Below are positions 18,026-26,151 of a stretch of 63,275 nucleotides of DNA, piece by piece. Source of the DNA: Clostridiaceae bacterium (GTDB taxonomy: Bacteria; Bacillota; Clostridia; Lachnospirales; Lachnospiraceae). The stretch is taken from assembly GCA_910575435.1 (NCBI GenBank), contig CAJTGI010000017.1, positions 1 through 63,275 of the forward strand. The letters run 5' to 3'. The notes under the pieces were generated by a model. It was not told where the DNA came from. It made no database searches and worked only from the letters and a program-made list of their open reading frames with translations. The position numbers and the translations under genes are program-made. Numbering within the stretch: position 1 is the stretch's first letter; each line of letters begins with the position of its first letter.

Positions 18026-18094
18026 GAAGATTGCAGAGCATTTATAAAACAAAATAGTTAAATTTATTACTTAGCAAATCAAACATAAATATTT

Positions 18095-18124
18095 TGACAA
18101 CAAGTAACCAAGGATGTTATAATG
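18095..18124 (+). promoter_or_regulatory. Consensus promoter of the secreted-protein cassette
   Basis: TTGACA (18095-18100), 18-bp spacer, TATAAT (18119-18124). It points at the two secreted-protein genes, leaving a leader of about 450 nt before the first of them. Confidence 0.7.
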
Positions 18125-18314
18125 AATAATAACGACAAAGTAGAAAACTCTTTATAGATTTTAAATGGGAATGCAATGTATTAAAGATAATGTTTTATGG
18201 CCATTCAGATGCTCCACGTTGTTTAAAGATTTTGTGATGCAATTCTTATAAATTATTTCAGCAATCAAAATGGACTTCTTACACTTAAACCATAGAGAAA
18301 AGGGAGGTGAGAGA

Positions 18315-18374
18315 ATGTATCTACGCAGGACCAGAGTCTACAGAGAAAGCATTGCGGGGGCGTTCTTGTCATAG
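18315..18374 (+). CDS. 19-codon leader ORF with a strong ribosome site
   Basis: AAAGGGAGGTGAGAGA precedes ATG 18315, and the frame encodes MYLRRTRVYRESIAGAFLS. This is one of the best ribosome sites in the window on one of the shortest frames. It is basic at the start and weakly hydrophobic at the end. It could be a regulatory leader peptide, a small signal peptide, or chance; no homologue is known to me. Confidence 0.4.
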   Translation: MYLRRTRVYRESIAGAFLS

Positions 18375-18586
18375 GTTAAGGGGAAATGATATATGATAAG
18401 AACGCAAACTTACAGGATATTTTAAATGGAAAACATTGTCTAGATATTTTATTTTTGAATATAATAAGTTTCTTGCATTATAGCAGTACGGAAGATTTCT
18501 ATATATTAAAAATATACAGAAAGATGAAATGTCCTTTAGTACAAGATGGAAAAGATAAATTAATTAGTGAGAGGAAGGTAATGCTT

Positions 18587-18994
18587 ATGAGAAAATCTAT
18601 GAAAAGAATGGTCGCAATTGTTTCAGCATTAACAGTGTTGGCTTCAGGAGTAAATAATTCCACTACAGAGGCAGCTCCAGAGACAGTTAACTGGAAAGCC
18701 AGATATATTAATGTGCCTGTTTCAATACCGATAGAGGATATCATTGGATATGCCACATTGCAGGGTACTTCAGAAAGATATACGGGGACTGTGACAAAGA
18801 TGTCGGATTTCGTTAATAGGAAACTTACATTAAGTTGTACCACGCATAGAATGTCAACCGGTTCCCTTGAGTATAATAATACGGGTTCTATATCATGGAC
18901 AATCAGTGGGTCCATCGGTAAAGTAACCTATAGGATGGAGGCATATACAACAGAAACAGGTGTACTAGAAGTTGAAGGCGATATTACAAGATAA
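18587..18994 (+). CDS. Small secreted protein A
   Basis: 135 aa. A Sec signal peptide (MRKSMKRMVAIVSALTVLAS) is followed by a probable cleavage after the Thr/Glu/Ala-rich stretch near residue 31. The mature part, ~105 residues, is rich in Thr, Ser, Tyr and beta-prone segments (KLTLSCTTHRMSTG, GSISWTISGSIGKVTYRM) with one Cys and looks like a small beta-sandwich. Start set at 18587 (GGAAGG eight bases upstream), as in the downstream paralogue, not the longer frame at 18386. About 60% identical by eye to protein B, so the pair arose by tandem duplication. Function unknown; the linked ABC transporter, lipoprotein and PadR gene suggest a secreted antimicrobial or surface-signalling product. Confidence 0.75.
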   Translation: MRKSMKRMVAIVSALTVLASGVNNSTTEAAPETVNWKARYINVPVSIPIEDIIGYATLQGTSERYTGTVTKMSDFVNRKLTLSCTTHRMSTGSLEYNNTGSISWTISGSIGKVTYRMEAYTTETGVLEVEGDITR

Positions 18995-19055
18995 TTCTTG
19001 TCATTTGGTATGAAATTTCAGGTATAAAATTTCAATTAGAAAGGCGGTAATACTT

Positions 19056-19463
19056 ATGAGAAAATCTATGAAAAAAATGGTTGCAATTGTTTCCGCATTA
19101 ACAGTAATGGCATCAGGAATAAATTTCTCCGCTGCAGAAGCAGCATCAGAAAAAGTACAATGGTTTGCAAGGGATTATAATTTACCTGATACTTCTAAGG
19201 GAAAGGATATTATTGGATATGCTACTATGCATGCCTCTTCAGAAACCTATACGGGATTGATAACCTATATGACCGATCTTGCTAATAGGAAACTTACATT
19301 AAATTGTACCACGCATAAAATGTCAACGGGGCCTCTTGTGTATAACAATGTGGGCTCCATGTCATGGACAATTAGCGGTGCTATTAGCAATGTGACTTAT
19401 AGAATGGATGCCTATACATCTATGACAGCTAATTTGAGAGTTTATGGTATTATTGAAAGATAA
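19056..19463 (+). CDS. Small secreted protein B (paralogue of A)
   Basis: 135 aa with the same layout as protein A: signal peptide MRKSMKKMVAIVSALTVMAS, a cleavage region around AEAAS, then a beta-rich mature domain with NRKLTLNCTTHKMSTG and SMSWTISGAISNVTYRMDAY. AAAGGCGG stands eight bases before ATG 19056. The single Cys, the Trp and the NRKLTL block are conserved between both copies. It is 61 bp downstream of A with no terminator between them. Confidence 0.75.
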   Translation: MRKSMKKMVAIVSALTVMASGINFSAAEAASEKVQWFARDYNLPDTSKGKDIIGYATMHASSETYTGLITYMTDLANRKLTLNCTTHKMSTGPLVYNNVGSMSWTISGAISNVTYRMDAYTSMTANLRVYGIIER

Positions 19464-19487
19464 CTCTGCACTTGGATTATAAGGCAT

Positions 19488-19516
19488 GGGATAGCGGCCC
19501 GCAGAGCCGCTATCCC
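19488..19516 (+). terminator. GC-rich hairpin between secreted-protein and transporter genes
   Basis: Perfect 10-bp arms GGGATAGCGG (19488-19497) and CCGCTATCCC (19507-19516). No T-run follows, so it more likely reduces read-through or protects the upstream mRNA 3' end than stops transcription completely. Confidence 0.6.
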
Positions 19517-19536
19517 ATTTATGGGAGAATTATGGA

Positions 19537-20802
19537 ATGAATAAAAGATTGGCGATTATTTTATGCATTGCGGCGATATGTTTTTCTGGATGTGACCGTG
19601 CAAAGACAGAGTATAAACCCGGCAAAAAGATAACATTAAAGTCGGTTTCTGATACTTACAAGAAGGATATGGAGAGTTGCAAGAAGAAGGATTATGAGAA
19701 TTTGGATTTTGATCAGTGTGGGGTGAAATGTCCGGAGATGGACCGCTGTGCTGGGTTAGAGGTTGATTTATCTGCGATCCAAGGGAAAAGTGGAAAGGAA
19801 TTGTATGAGACCTTCGTGGCATACTGTCAATTTTATTTTAAAGATTTTGATGCTGCATATGTGTTGTTTTCCTCTCCCAAAGCCGAGGAACTTTATCAGA
19901 AGGAGAAGGCATCCCACCCGAAAAATTTAAATGATGAAAAATATACCTGGTATCCCAGGTATCAGGAATATAAAGCCCAGATTGAAAATGGGGAGTTGCA
20001 GGTGCTTTCGTTTTTGTACAGGAATATTGAAAAAAACCAGTATTTATGGTGGGTCGTAGATAGCGGGTCCTTTCCCAGCTGGGTAAATAAAGGGGAGGCG
20101 TATGCCTCATTTCAGACGGAGGAAACAAAAGTATCATCCTGGATGCCTACGGATATCCCGAAGAACAGGAGGGAGAAGAGCTTTATCAATGATGGGACAT
20201 ATGATGGGGAGCGTTATTCTCTGGCAGGGGAGGAAGTATCTGTCGGGGAGGCAATTTCATTTTTTGAAAAGGACTATCTGTCTGGCTTGCCCTATGAAAT
20301 AGGGGACGGGTATTCCATTTCCGTATCAAAAGTTGATGTGGTAAAGATAGGAAAAGGCAATTATGCCTATGTCTTTTCTTATTCAAGCGCATGGCGTGGG
20401 ATACCCTACGATAGAAGCGATGAGACATACAGTGATAAAGATATTTCAAAGTATTTTACCTCTTCTGGGGAAGCCATTATGATTAAGAAAGGCGACATTG
20501 ACGCAATTACCGGGTTTTCCTTTCCAGCCGTTAAGGAAAAGGAGCAGATTGACAAAGTTTATTCTCTGAAGGATGCAGTTGGGATTGTCAATGACAAACT
20601 GACCCATGGGGTGAAGTTTGAATTGCGGGCAATAGAATTTGTATATCAGGGAGAATACAGCAAAGATTTTACAAAGGCTACGCTGGTTCCGGTATGGAAG
20701 TTTACTGTATTTAATCCCAATGACAATTTGTTTCATTGCATTTACATAAATGCTTTCAATGGGGAGTATCATTCCTACTCCTATACGCTAATTGGAGAAT
20801 GA
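19537..20802 (+). CDS. Lipoprotein with C-terminal PepSY-like region
   Basis: 421 aa. Lipoprotein signal with lipobox CFSGC (Cys19) places it on the outer face of the membrane. The middle is Tyr/Lys/Asp-rich without a recognised fold. The last ~80 residues (YSLKDAVGIVNDKL ... VPVWKFTV ... AFNGEYHSY) have the pattern of a PepSY/YycI-like repeat. A GGGAGA site lies eight bases upstream. It is followed after three bases by the first permease, so it belongs with the ABC-2 transporter, perhaps as its substrate-sensing or immunity lipoprotein. Confidence 0.75.
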   Translation: MNKRLAIILCIAAICFSGCDRAKTEYKPGKKITLKSVSDTYKKDMESCKKKDYENLDFDQCGVKCPEMDRCAGLEVDLSAIQGKSGKELYETFVAYCQFYFKDFDAAYVLFSSPKAEELYQKEKASHPKNLNDEKYTWYPRYQEYKAQIENGELQVLSFLYRNIEKNQYLWWVVDSGSFPSWVNKGEAYASFQTEETKVSSWMPTDIPKNRREKSFINDGTYDGERYSLAGEEVSVGEAISFFEKDYLSGLPYEIGDGYSISVSKVDVVKIGKGNYAYVFSYSSAWRGIPYDRSDETYSDKDISKYFTSSGEAIMIKKGDIDAITGFSFPAVKEKEQIDKVYSLKDAVGIVNDKLTHGVKFELRAIEFVYQGEYSKDFTKATLVPVWKFTVFNPNDNLFHCIYINAFNGEYHSYSYTLIGE

Positions 20803-20805
20803 TGT

Positions 20806-21699
20806 ATGAAGATATTAAGGAACGGTAAGGTGGATGCCATCAAAATCCTTACAGGATATGGATTCTACGTCTCGATATTCTTTACCGTGTTGTTATGCCT
20901 GAGCAGCCCGGTGTATGCTGACGGCCAGAGGAATGAAGTATATTCTGCGGCAAGCATTTTAAGCCAGTTTGACGAAAAATCCATGCTGGAGCATGGGGAA
21001 ATGAACTCCTTTTTGGTGTCTATGACGGGAAACAGAGGCTGGCTATCCCTATTCATCCCAATTATCGGCGGATTTGCTTTTGTACCTATCCTGTGTGATG
21101 AATACAGGACTGGGGCGGTGAGAAATTATATTTTCCGCAGTTCCAATTTTCGCTATCATACGGCGAAATATGTGATGGCCTGTCTTTCTGGGGGATTGGC
21201 CGTTATGGTTGGATATGGTATCTATATGGGCATTGTCTCCATGATGTTTCCGGCGATAGGGCTGTATCAGGGTGATTTGCAAGAGGTTATCCGACAGCAG
21301 GCCATGGACGCTTATCCCGGCATTTCCCTTTTGGGATATGGGGGGATGATGGCGTTGAAATTAGTTGAAATCTTTTTGTATGGTACATTTTCTGTTGCGT
21401 GGGTTATCTTTTTATCCTCCTTTGTCAGAAATAAATATCTGGTTTTGTGCATTCCCTTTTTTCTCCAATATTCCATTGCGCAGTTTTGCACGAAAATTAG
21501 AATGGATGCCTGGAGTGGGGAGGGTTTTAAAGAAAAGCTGGCAAGGCTATCAAATATTATTTTGCTGGATTCCGTGGCTGACCTGAATCAATATGCCTCG
21601 GATGCAAAATATATATTGCTGTTTCATGTGATTGGAATCTCTCTTTTGTATGCCGCATACATGTGGATATTGGGCAGGAGGACGGATTATGGGGAATAG
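20806..21699 (+). CDS. ABC-2 type membrane permease subunit 1
   Basis: 297 aa with about six hydrophobic segments: one near residues 12-36, a loop carrying SMTGNRGWLSLFIPI, then a second and further segments to a C-terminal YAAYMWILG helix. The EYRTGAVRNYIFR motif in the first cytoplasmic loop is typical of ABC-2 permeases related to lantibiotic-immunity and bacitracin exporters. Starts three bases after the lipoprotein stop and overlaps the next permease gene by 11 bp, so the subunits are made together. Confidence 0.8.
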   Translation: MKILRNGKVDAIKILTGYGFYVSIFFTVLLCLSSPVYADGQRNEVYSAASILSQFDEKSMLEHGEMNSFLVSMTGNRGWLSLFIPIIGGFAFVPILCDEYRTGAVRNYIFRSSNFRYHTAKYVMACLSGGLAVMVGYGIYMGIVSMMFPAIGLYQGDLQEVIRQQAMDAYPGISLLGYGGMMALKLVEIFLYGTFSVAWVIFLSSFVRNKYLVLCIPFFLQYSIAQFCTKIRMDAWSGEGFKEKLARLSNIILLDSVADLNQYASDAKYILLFHVIGISLLYAAYMWILGRRTDYGE

Positions 21700-22552
21700 G
21701 GTAAAGTGGAAGTCGGTGTGGGCGGTTGCAAGAATAGAATATGCGAGGTGGATTACCAACCCCAGAATCATTATTGTGGGAGTGTTATTGGTCTTTATGA
21801 AGGGATTGGCTGTTGATCCCCTGATAGAGCGGGCGGAGAAGATGGGCCAGCCGCTGAATGTATTTGAGCCTTTTGTCGCAGTAGGAAATTCCCAAATGCT
21901 GGTCATGCTTTTGCCCTGCGTATTTATGATTCTCCTAGGGGATTATCCCATCTTAAGTGACGGGATGCTGTTCGCGGTGCATCGGGCAAAGAAGGCGAAC
22001 TGGTTTCTGGGCCAGGTGGTATTTTTAATTTTGGCTATCTTTTCTTTTCTGGGGGTGGTTTTGGGAGTGTCCATGGCCATGTCCGGCGGCCGATGGGGAA
22101 GTAATTGGAGCGATGTTGTCACGAAATACCAATCGATATATCCGAATGAAGCAGGAAACTTTGCATCGCAATTATTGCCGTCGAATCTTTATAACCAGAT
22201 TCCCCTTTATAGGGCGGTCATTCAAACCTTTGTACTGCTAATGGCGTATCTGCTATTGCTGGCTTTGATTTTGTATGTCTGCAAGCTGTTGAAACTTGGC
22301 GCGCTTGGGATGATTTTTGCATGTGCCGTCATCGGCCTGGGAGTGGTAACATGTTCTATGAAGCAGTCTGCCATGTGGATTTTTCCCATGGCAAATACCA
22401 TGGTATGGCTTCATTATGACGAGATACTTCGGGAGCAGATTTGCCCGGTGTGGTTTTCTTTTGCTTATTTTTTTGTGGGTATCTTGCTATTGCTGATTGG
22501 AAATTTCGTTGTGCTGCGGAACGTGCAGTTTACGGGCATGGAGATAGATTAG
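21689..22552 (+). CDS. ABC-2 type membrane permease subunit 2
   Basis: 287 aa from ATG 21689, behind AGGAGG at seven bases; the longer frame from 21632 lies inside the upstream gene and lacks a ribosome site. Around six membrane segments, with an aromatic-rich N-terminal cytoplasmic part (VARIEYARWITNPR) and a VHRAKKANWFLGQ loop like that of other ABC-2 permeases. Probably a heterodimer partner of subunit 1. Confidence 0.8.
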   Translation: MGNRVKWKSVWAVARIEYARWITNPRIIIVGVLLVFMKGLAVDPLIERAEKMGQPLNVFEPFVAVGNSQMLVMLLPCVFMILLGDYPILSDGMLFAVHRAKKANWFLGQVVFLILAIFSFLGVVLGVSMAMSGGRWGSNWSDVVTKYQSIYPNEAGNFASQLLPSNLYNQIPLYRAVIQTFVLLMAYLLLLALILYVCKLLKLGALGMIFACAVIGLGVVTCSMKQSAMWIFPMANTMVWLHYDEILREQICPVWFSFAYFFVGILLLLIGNFVVLRNVQFTGMEID

Positions 22553-22630
22553 CGGCAGTCTGTACGGCACAGGAAAAAGGAAATGCGGGCATGATGCCAT
22601 TCGGCAATTTTATCTCAGAAAGACATGCAC

Positions 22631-22646
22631 GGCTGTGAATAGTGAC
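22631..22646 (+). repeat. Half-site of a dispersed repeat
   Basis: GGCTGTGAATAGTGAC here differs by one base from GGCTGTGAATAGTAAC at 58326-58341, where it forms one arm of a palindromic structure. It lies in the 126-bp gap between permease 2 and the ATPase gene. Confidence 0.45.
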
Positions 22647-22678
22647 GGTTGGATAGTGCATATATGGAGGATGTTGCA

Positions 22679-23293
22679 ATGATTTTAGTTCAGAATATGG
22701 GACTCTCTATTAAAAATGAAATCATATTAAAAGACATTAATATGGAAGCAAACCAGGGCGAAATCTGGGGCATTGTCGGGCGGAATGGCAGTGGAAAGAC
22801 CATGCTTATGAAATGCATCTGCGGTTTTGTGCGCCCCACGGAGGGGAAAGTATTTATCAATGAAAAGCAGATTGGCAGAGATGCAGATTACCCGTCGGAT
22901 GTGGGCATGATGATTGAGGTGCCCGGATTCATTCCCTATTATTCTGGGTATAAGAATTTGAAATTGCTGGCTGACATCAATGGTAAGATTGGAAAAAAGG
23001 AGATTCTGGAAAGCATGGGAACTGTGGGATTGGACGGCGGGCTGAAACGTCCTGTGAGAAAGTACAGCCTAGGCATGCGCCAGCGTTTGGGGATTGCCCA
23101 GGCCATTATGGAACGTCCTTCTATCTTGATTTTGGACGAGCCATTTAATGGCTTGGATATGGATGGTGTCAAGGAGATTCGGGAATTGCTACTGCGGTAC
23201 AGGGAGCAGGGGAAAATCATTCTGATTGCATCCCATATCTCAGAAGACATCGAAATTTTGTGCGATCATGTAATAAATTTAAATGAGTTTTAA
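22679..23293 (+). CDS. ABC transporter ATPase of the secreted-protein cassette
   Basis: 204 aa. Walker A GRNGSGKT at about 35-42, signature degenerate (YSLGMRQR, as is common in drug/antibiotic ABC-2 systems), Walker B ILILDEPFNGLD and a switch His in ASHISED. It is short: only the nucleotide-binding core without the C-terminal extension. Start at 22679 with GGAGG eight bases upstream is preferred to 22649. With the two upstream permeases it forms an exporter of the BcrA/LanF type (family inference). Confidence 0.85.
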   Translation: MILVQNMGLSIKNEIILKDINMEANQGEIWGIVGRNGSGKTMLMKCICGFVRPTEGKVFINEKQIGRDADYPSDVGMMIEVPGFIPYYSGYKNLKLLADINGKIGKKEILESMGTVGLDGGLKRPVRKYSLGMRQRLGIAQAIMERPSILILDEPFNGLDMDGVKEIRELLLRYREQGKIILIASHISEDIEILCDHVINLNEF

Positions 23294-23328
23294 GTGGATG
23301 ATGCCTTTCTTTTATGTTCTAACTGATG

Positions 23329-23679
23329 CTATCCCTCTGATGTTCGAGTTATGATTTTTTCAATGGCATTTGTTATGGTTTGGTATTCATCTAGCAAATC
23401 CTGCAGCCGCTGCCTGCCATTGTCGGTAATGAAATAGTAAACTCGGGTTCTTCGCACGCCTACCTTGATCTGTTCGGAATCAAGATAGCCGTTTTCGTTT
23501 AGGCGATAGAGAGTTGGATACATGGTGGTTTCTTTTAACTCATAGTTCCCATCGCTAAATTTGTTCAATTCCTGTGCCAGCTGGTAGCCATATTTTTTAC
23601 CGGACTGTAGTAATAATAACAATACCAATTCTATGGAACCGTGTTTCATGTTGTTTTGCTTTCTCGTATGATTAGCCAT
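23329..23679 (-). CDS. PadR-family transcriptional regulator
   Basis: 116 aa: N-terminal winged helix with the family hallmark KYGYQLAQEL, ELKETTMYPTLYRLNENGYL, the wing GVRRTRVYYFITDNGR, and a short dimerisation helix. PadR proteins repress exporters or phenolic-acid genes and are released by a small ligand. It converges on the ABC cassette and probably controls it. Start at 23679 (MANHTRKQ) with AAAGGTG; the frame upstream to 23715 would overlap its own -10 box. Confidence 0.9.
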   Translation of the reverse strand: MANHTRKQNNMKHGSIELVLLLLLQSGKKYGYQLAQELNKFSDGNYELKETTMYPTLYRLNENGYLDSEQIKVGVRRTRVYYFITDNGRQRLQDLLDEYQTITNAIEKIITRTSEG

Positions 23680-23714
23680 AGTAACACACCTTTTTGAATA
23701 AAATATTTGCGACA

Positions 23715-23743
23715 ATTATACCTTATTGGAAAATATCTGTCAA
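23715..23743 (-). promoter_or_regulatory. Perfect consensus promoter of the padR gene
   Basis: Minus-strand TTGACA (23738-23743), 17-bp spacer, TATAAT (23715-23720), 36 bp above the start codon. Confidence 0.8.
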
Positions 23744-23764
23744 TATGATTATCTATTATGCAAA

Positions 23765-23785
23765 ATACTATTTATAAAATAGTAT
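23765..23785. promoter_or_regulatory. 21-bp perfect palindrome, likely PadR operator
   Basis: ATACTATTT (23765-23773), three bases, AAATAGTAT (23777-23785). It lies 22 bp upstream of the -35 box of padR. An ATACT...AGTAT core fits the general dimeric site expected for a winged-helix repressor; binding is inferred. Confidence 0.6.
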
Positions 23786-23936
23786 AAGGGTCACAAAAAT
23801 AATGCGATCCATAACTGTATAGTACAGAACAATCGCATTTATATTATAGGCAATCATGATATATTTTTTATTGGAGTTAAATCAAAAAGTATGCAAGGGA
23901 ACGCGCCAATGTTTCCTTGCATACTTCTGCGTAATT

Positions 23937-24851
23937 CTATTTCTTATATTCTTCCAGCATGGGGGGAATCTGGGAAAGCATGTTATCCACATCTTCAAAC
24001 ATGGCACTTTTGGTGGTTCCCAGTTTGCTTGCATAGTTGATGTGATTCATGACTTCCTGATACTGTTCCTTTGTCTTGTCGAAAAATGTATTGACGCTTT
24101 GCAGCGCAATCTTGGAGTTATCTATCACGCTGGCTATCTCTGTCTGGACGGTGGTGGCACCCTCTGCTGCCTCGGTGATCTTGTCAAACATTTCATAGGT
24201 TTCGTTTACTTTTTCAATGCTCTGTCCCAGCGCCTGCTGAGAAGTGTCAATGTCGGTATGGAGCTTGTCAGTGTCCTGTTCCACGTCCGCAATGCTGGTT
24301 TCAACTGCCGCTACCAGCTTCATGACCTCGTCTGCCAGGTTCTTGACTTCTCCTGCCACTACGGCGAATCCCTTGCCCTGCTCCCCTGCCTTTGCCGCCT
24401 CTATGGAGGCATTTAGCGCAAGGATATTTGTCTGTTCGGCTATGGAGGTAATCTTGTTGGTGCATTTTTTTATCTCCTGTACTGCGGATTGGAAATCATT
24501 AAAGGTATTTTTCATCTCCCCGAAATGTGCTTCCACTTGCAGGGAACTGTTTTTTAAATCTTCCACTTCGTCCTGTGCCTGGGTGACGGACTGGGCAATA
24601 TCGCTTTTTACGTTTGCAAACTTTCCGGATACTTGATTGATATTTGAGAATGTTTCTTCAAAATCCTGCAATGTTCTTTGAAAATTATCTGATTCGCTCA
24701 GCACTCCTTGAAAGGAATGGTTCACCATGCCAAGCTGGTTCAGGGAGTCTACCTCCTTCTGGACCAGGTCTTTCTGATAGTCTTTCAGGCTTCCCATTAC
24801 GTGCAATATGGGATATGTATCCATAGGCTGTTCTTTTTTGTTCCATCGCAT
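23937..24851 (-). CDS. Soluble methyl-accepting chemotaxis-like signalling protein
   Basis: 304 aa without membrane segments. A short N-terminal part is followed by a long coiled coil whose tip has the MCP core [20 protein letters not shown], followed by [18 protein letters not shown], which contacts CheA and CheW. Ribosome site GAGGAGGAAG. The gene follows the FIST gene by 15 bp, so a FIST sensor and its MCP-type output are co-expressed. No cheA or cheW is in the window, but CheB and CheR are encoded 12 kb away. Confidence 0.88.
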   Translation of the reverse strand: MRWNKKEQPMDTYPILHVMGSLKDYQKDLVQKEVDSLNQLGMVNHSFQGVLSESDNFQRTLQDFEETFSNINQVSGKFANVKSDIAQSVTQAQDEVEDLKNSSLQVEAHFGEMKNTFNDFQSAVQEIKKCTNKITSIAEQTNILALNASIEAAKAGEQGKGFAVVAGEVKNLADEVMKLVAAVETSIADVEQDTDKLHTDIDTSQQALGQSIEKVNETYEMFDKITEAAEGATTVQTEIASVIDNSKIALQSVNTFFDKTKEQYQEVMNHINYASKLGTTKSAMFEDVDNMLSQIPPMLEEYKK

Positions 24852-24866
24852 TTTTTTCTTCCTCCT

Positions 24867-25922
24867 CTATTCAAATACCACGCAGGTCATGGACTGGTTT
24901 ACAAATTGATTGTTATAGTGTTCCCCGTATCCCACCAGCCCTGCATGATTGCCTAAGGTTCCCATAACGTTCAAGTATTCCTGCATGTAGTTGTTTTCTG
25001 TAAACAGCAAATACCGGAACAGGCAGTTTACGGAGAAAACTGCAGAAATTTTCGGGAAATCCTGGTGAATTCTCTGTATGGTATTTTTCACGATTTCTCT
25101 GTAATTCCCCAATTCTAGCAGGATGAGCACGTCGGAATCATTTACCTGCCGGAAGCATGTCAGGGCATTTCCTGATACCTCTTTGATGGAAATGATGCAG
25201 GTATCATTTCCGTTGATTTTTCCAAAAGGATTTTTAAATGTCTGCGTCAGGATTTCTTCTTCTGTTACATGGAGGATTTGCTGATATACTTGCTTGGCAG
25301 GATAGCCATTCAATTCTCCTAACATGTATTCTGACTTGTCTGTCTTGGAAGCGATAAATCGATAGTTTCCCTTCTGACGGTATATATTTTCTTTGTAAGC
25401 CTTAACCCGGCCATTATTGTTTCTGACCATGGCATAGGCAACCGCATCTTCGTAAATCTTGCCATTAGCAGATACTTTGCCGCCGTCCCCAGTTCCGCCC
25501 ACCAGTGAAATGTTTTGGCGTTTCAGCACGCTGTATATCGTAGTAAGCACGCAGGCATCGTTGCCAGAACAGAAGTCAATGCAGATGGTATCTTTTTGGG
25601 AAGCGTTGACTTTGTTTACGTCTTTCTCCAGTCGGTCGATATATTTTACCGGCATGGTGGATGCTTGTTCCAGTACATTGGCGGCAACGGTGATGCCGTC
25701 TGTAAATGCTATGATTCCCACGCCCTTTTCAACCACATTCCTATCGTAGCTCATCCCGATGCATCCAATGCTAGGGACATTGGGATAAAGTGCTTCCAGC
25801 TTTTTTACATGTGCCTCGAACTGCTCGCTATTTGATAACAGCATAATGAGCTGAGGATTCTTTAATCCGCGGACAGCATCCTGTAAATTTCCGCTTTGGC
25901 TCATTCCAAAAAATTGTTTCAC
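24867..25922 (-). CDS. FIST-domain sensory protein
   Basis: 351 aa. FIST-N (about 10-210) and FIST-C (about 215-345) regions are indicated by IGCIGMSYDRNVVEKGVGII, the VGGTGDGGKVSANGKIYED block and a C-terminal SAVFSVNCLFRY stretch. FIST proteins sense small molecules; some bind heme and nitric oxide (NosP) and pass the signal to kinases or MCPs. Start: GTG at 25922 with GGAGGAGG eight bases before it, rather than upstream ATGs. Confidence 0.85.
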   Translation of the reverse strand: MKQFFGMSQSGNLQDAVRGLKNPQLIMLLSNSEQFEAHVKKLEALYPNVPSIGCIGMSYDRNVVEKGVGIIAFTDGITVAANVLEQASTMPVKYIDRLEKDVNKVNASQKDTICIDFCSGNDACVLTTIYSVLKRQNISLVGGTGDGGKVSANGKIYEDAVAYAMVRNNNGRVKAYKENIYRQKGNYRFIASKTDKSEYMLGELNGYPAKQVYQQILHVTEEEILTQTFKNPFGKINGNDTCIISIKEVSGNALTCFRQVNDSDVLILLELGNYREIVKNTIQRIHQDFPKISAVFSVNCLFRYLLFTENNYMQEYLNVMGTLGNHAGLVGYGEHYNNQFVNQSMTCVVFE

Positions 25923-26151
25923 GGTAACGTCCTCCTCCATTTTTTTGTTTGCGGTAGTATTTTCTTCTATATGATTATACTGTATTTTGCGGCAATATGA
26001 AAGGAAAAAATAAGCAAAAGGCAAAGTTTTCATTAATAGCAACGGCCTCATATGAAATTTATTACATTTAGTATTTTTGTCTGGATTATTCAGAATTTAT
26101 GTGGTAAAATCTATAAAATTATTAAATATTTATAAAATATCGAGGATAGCC

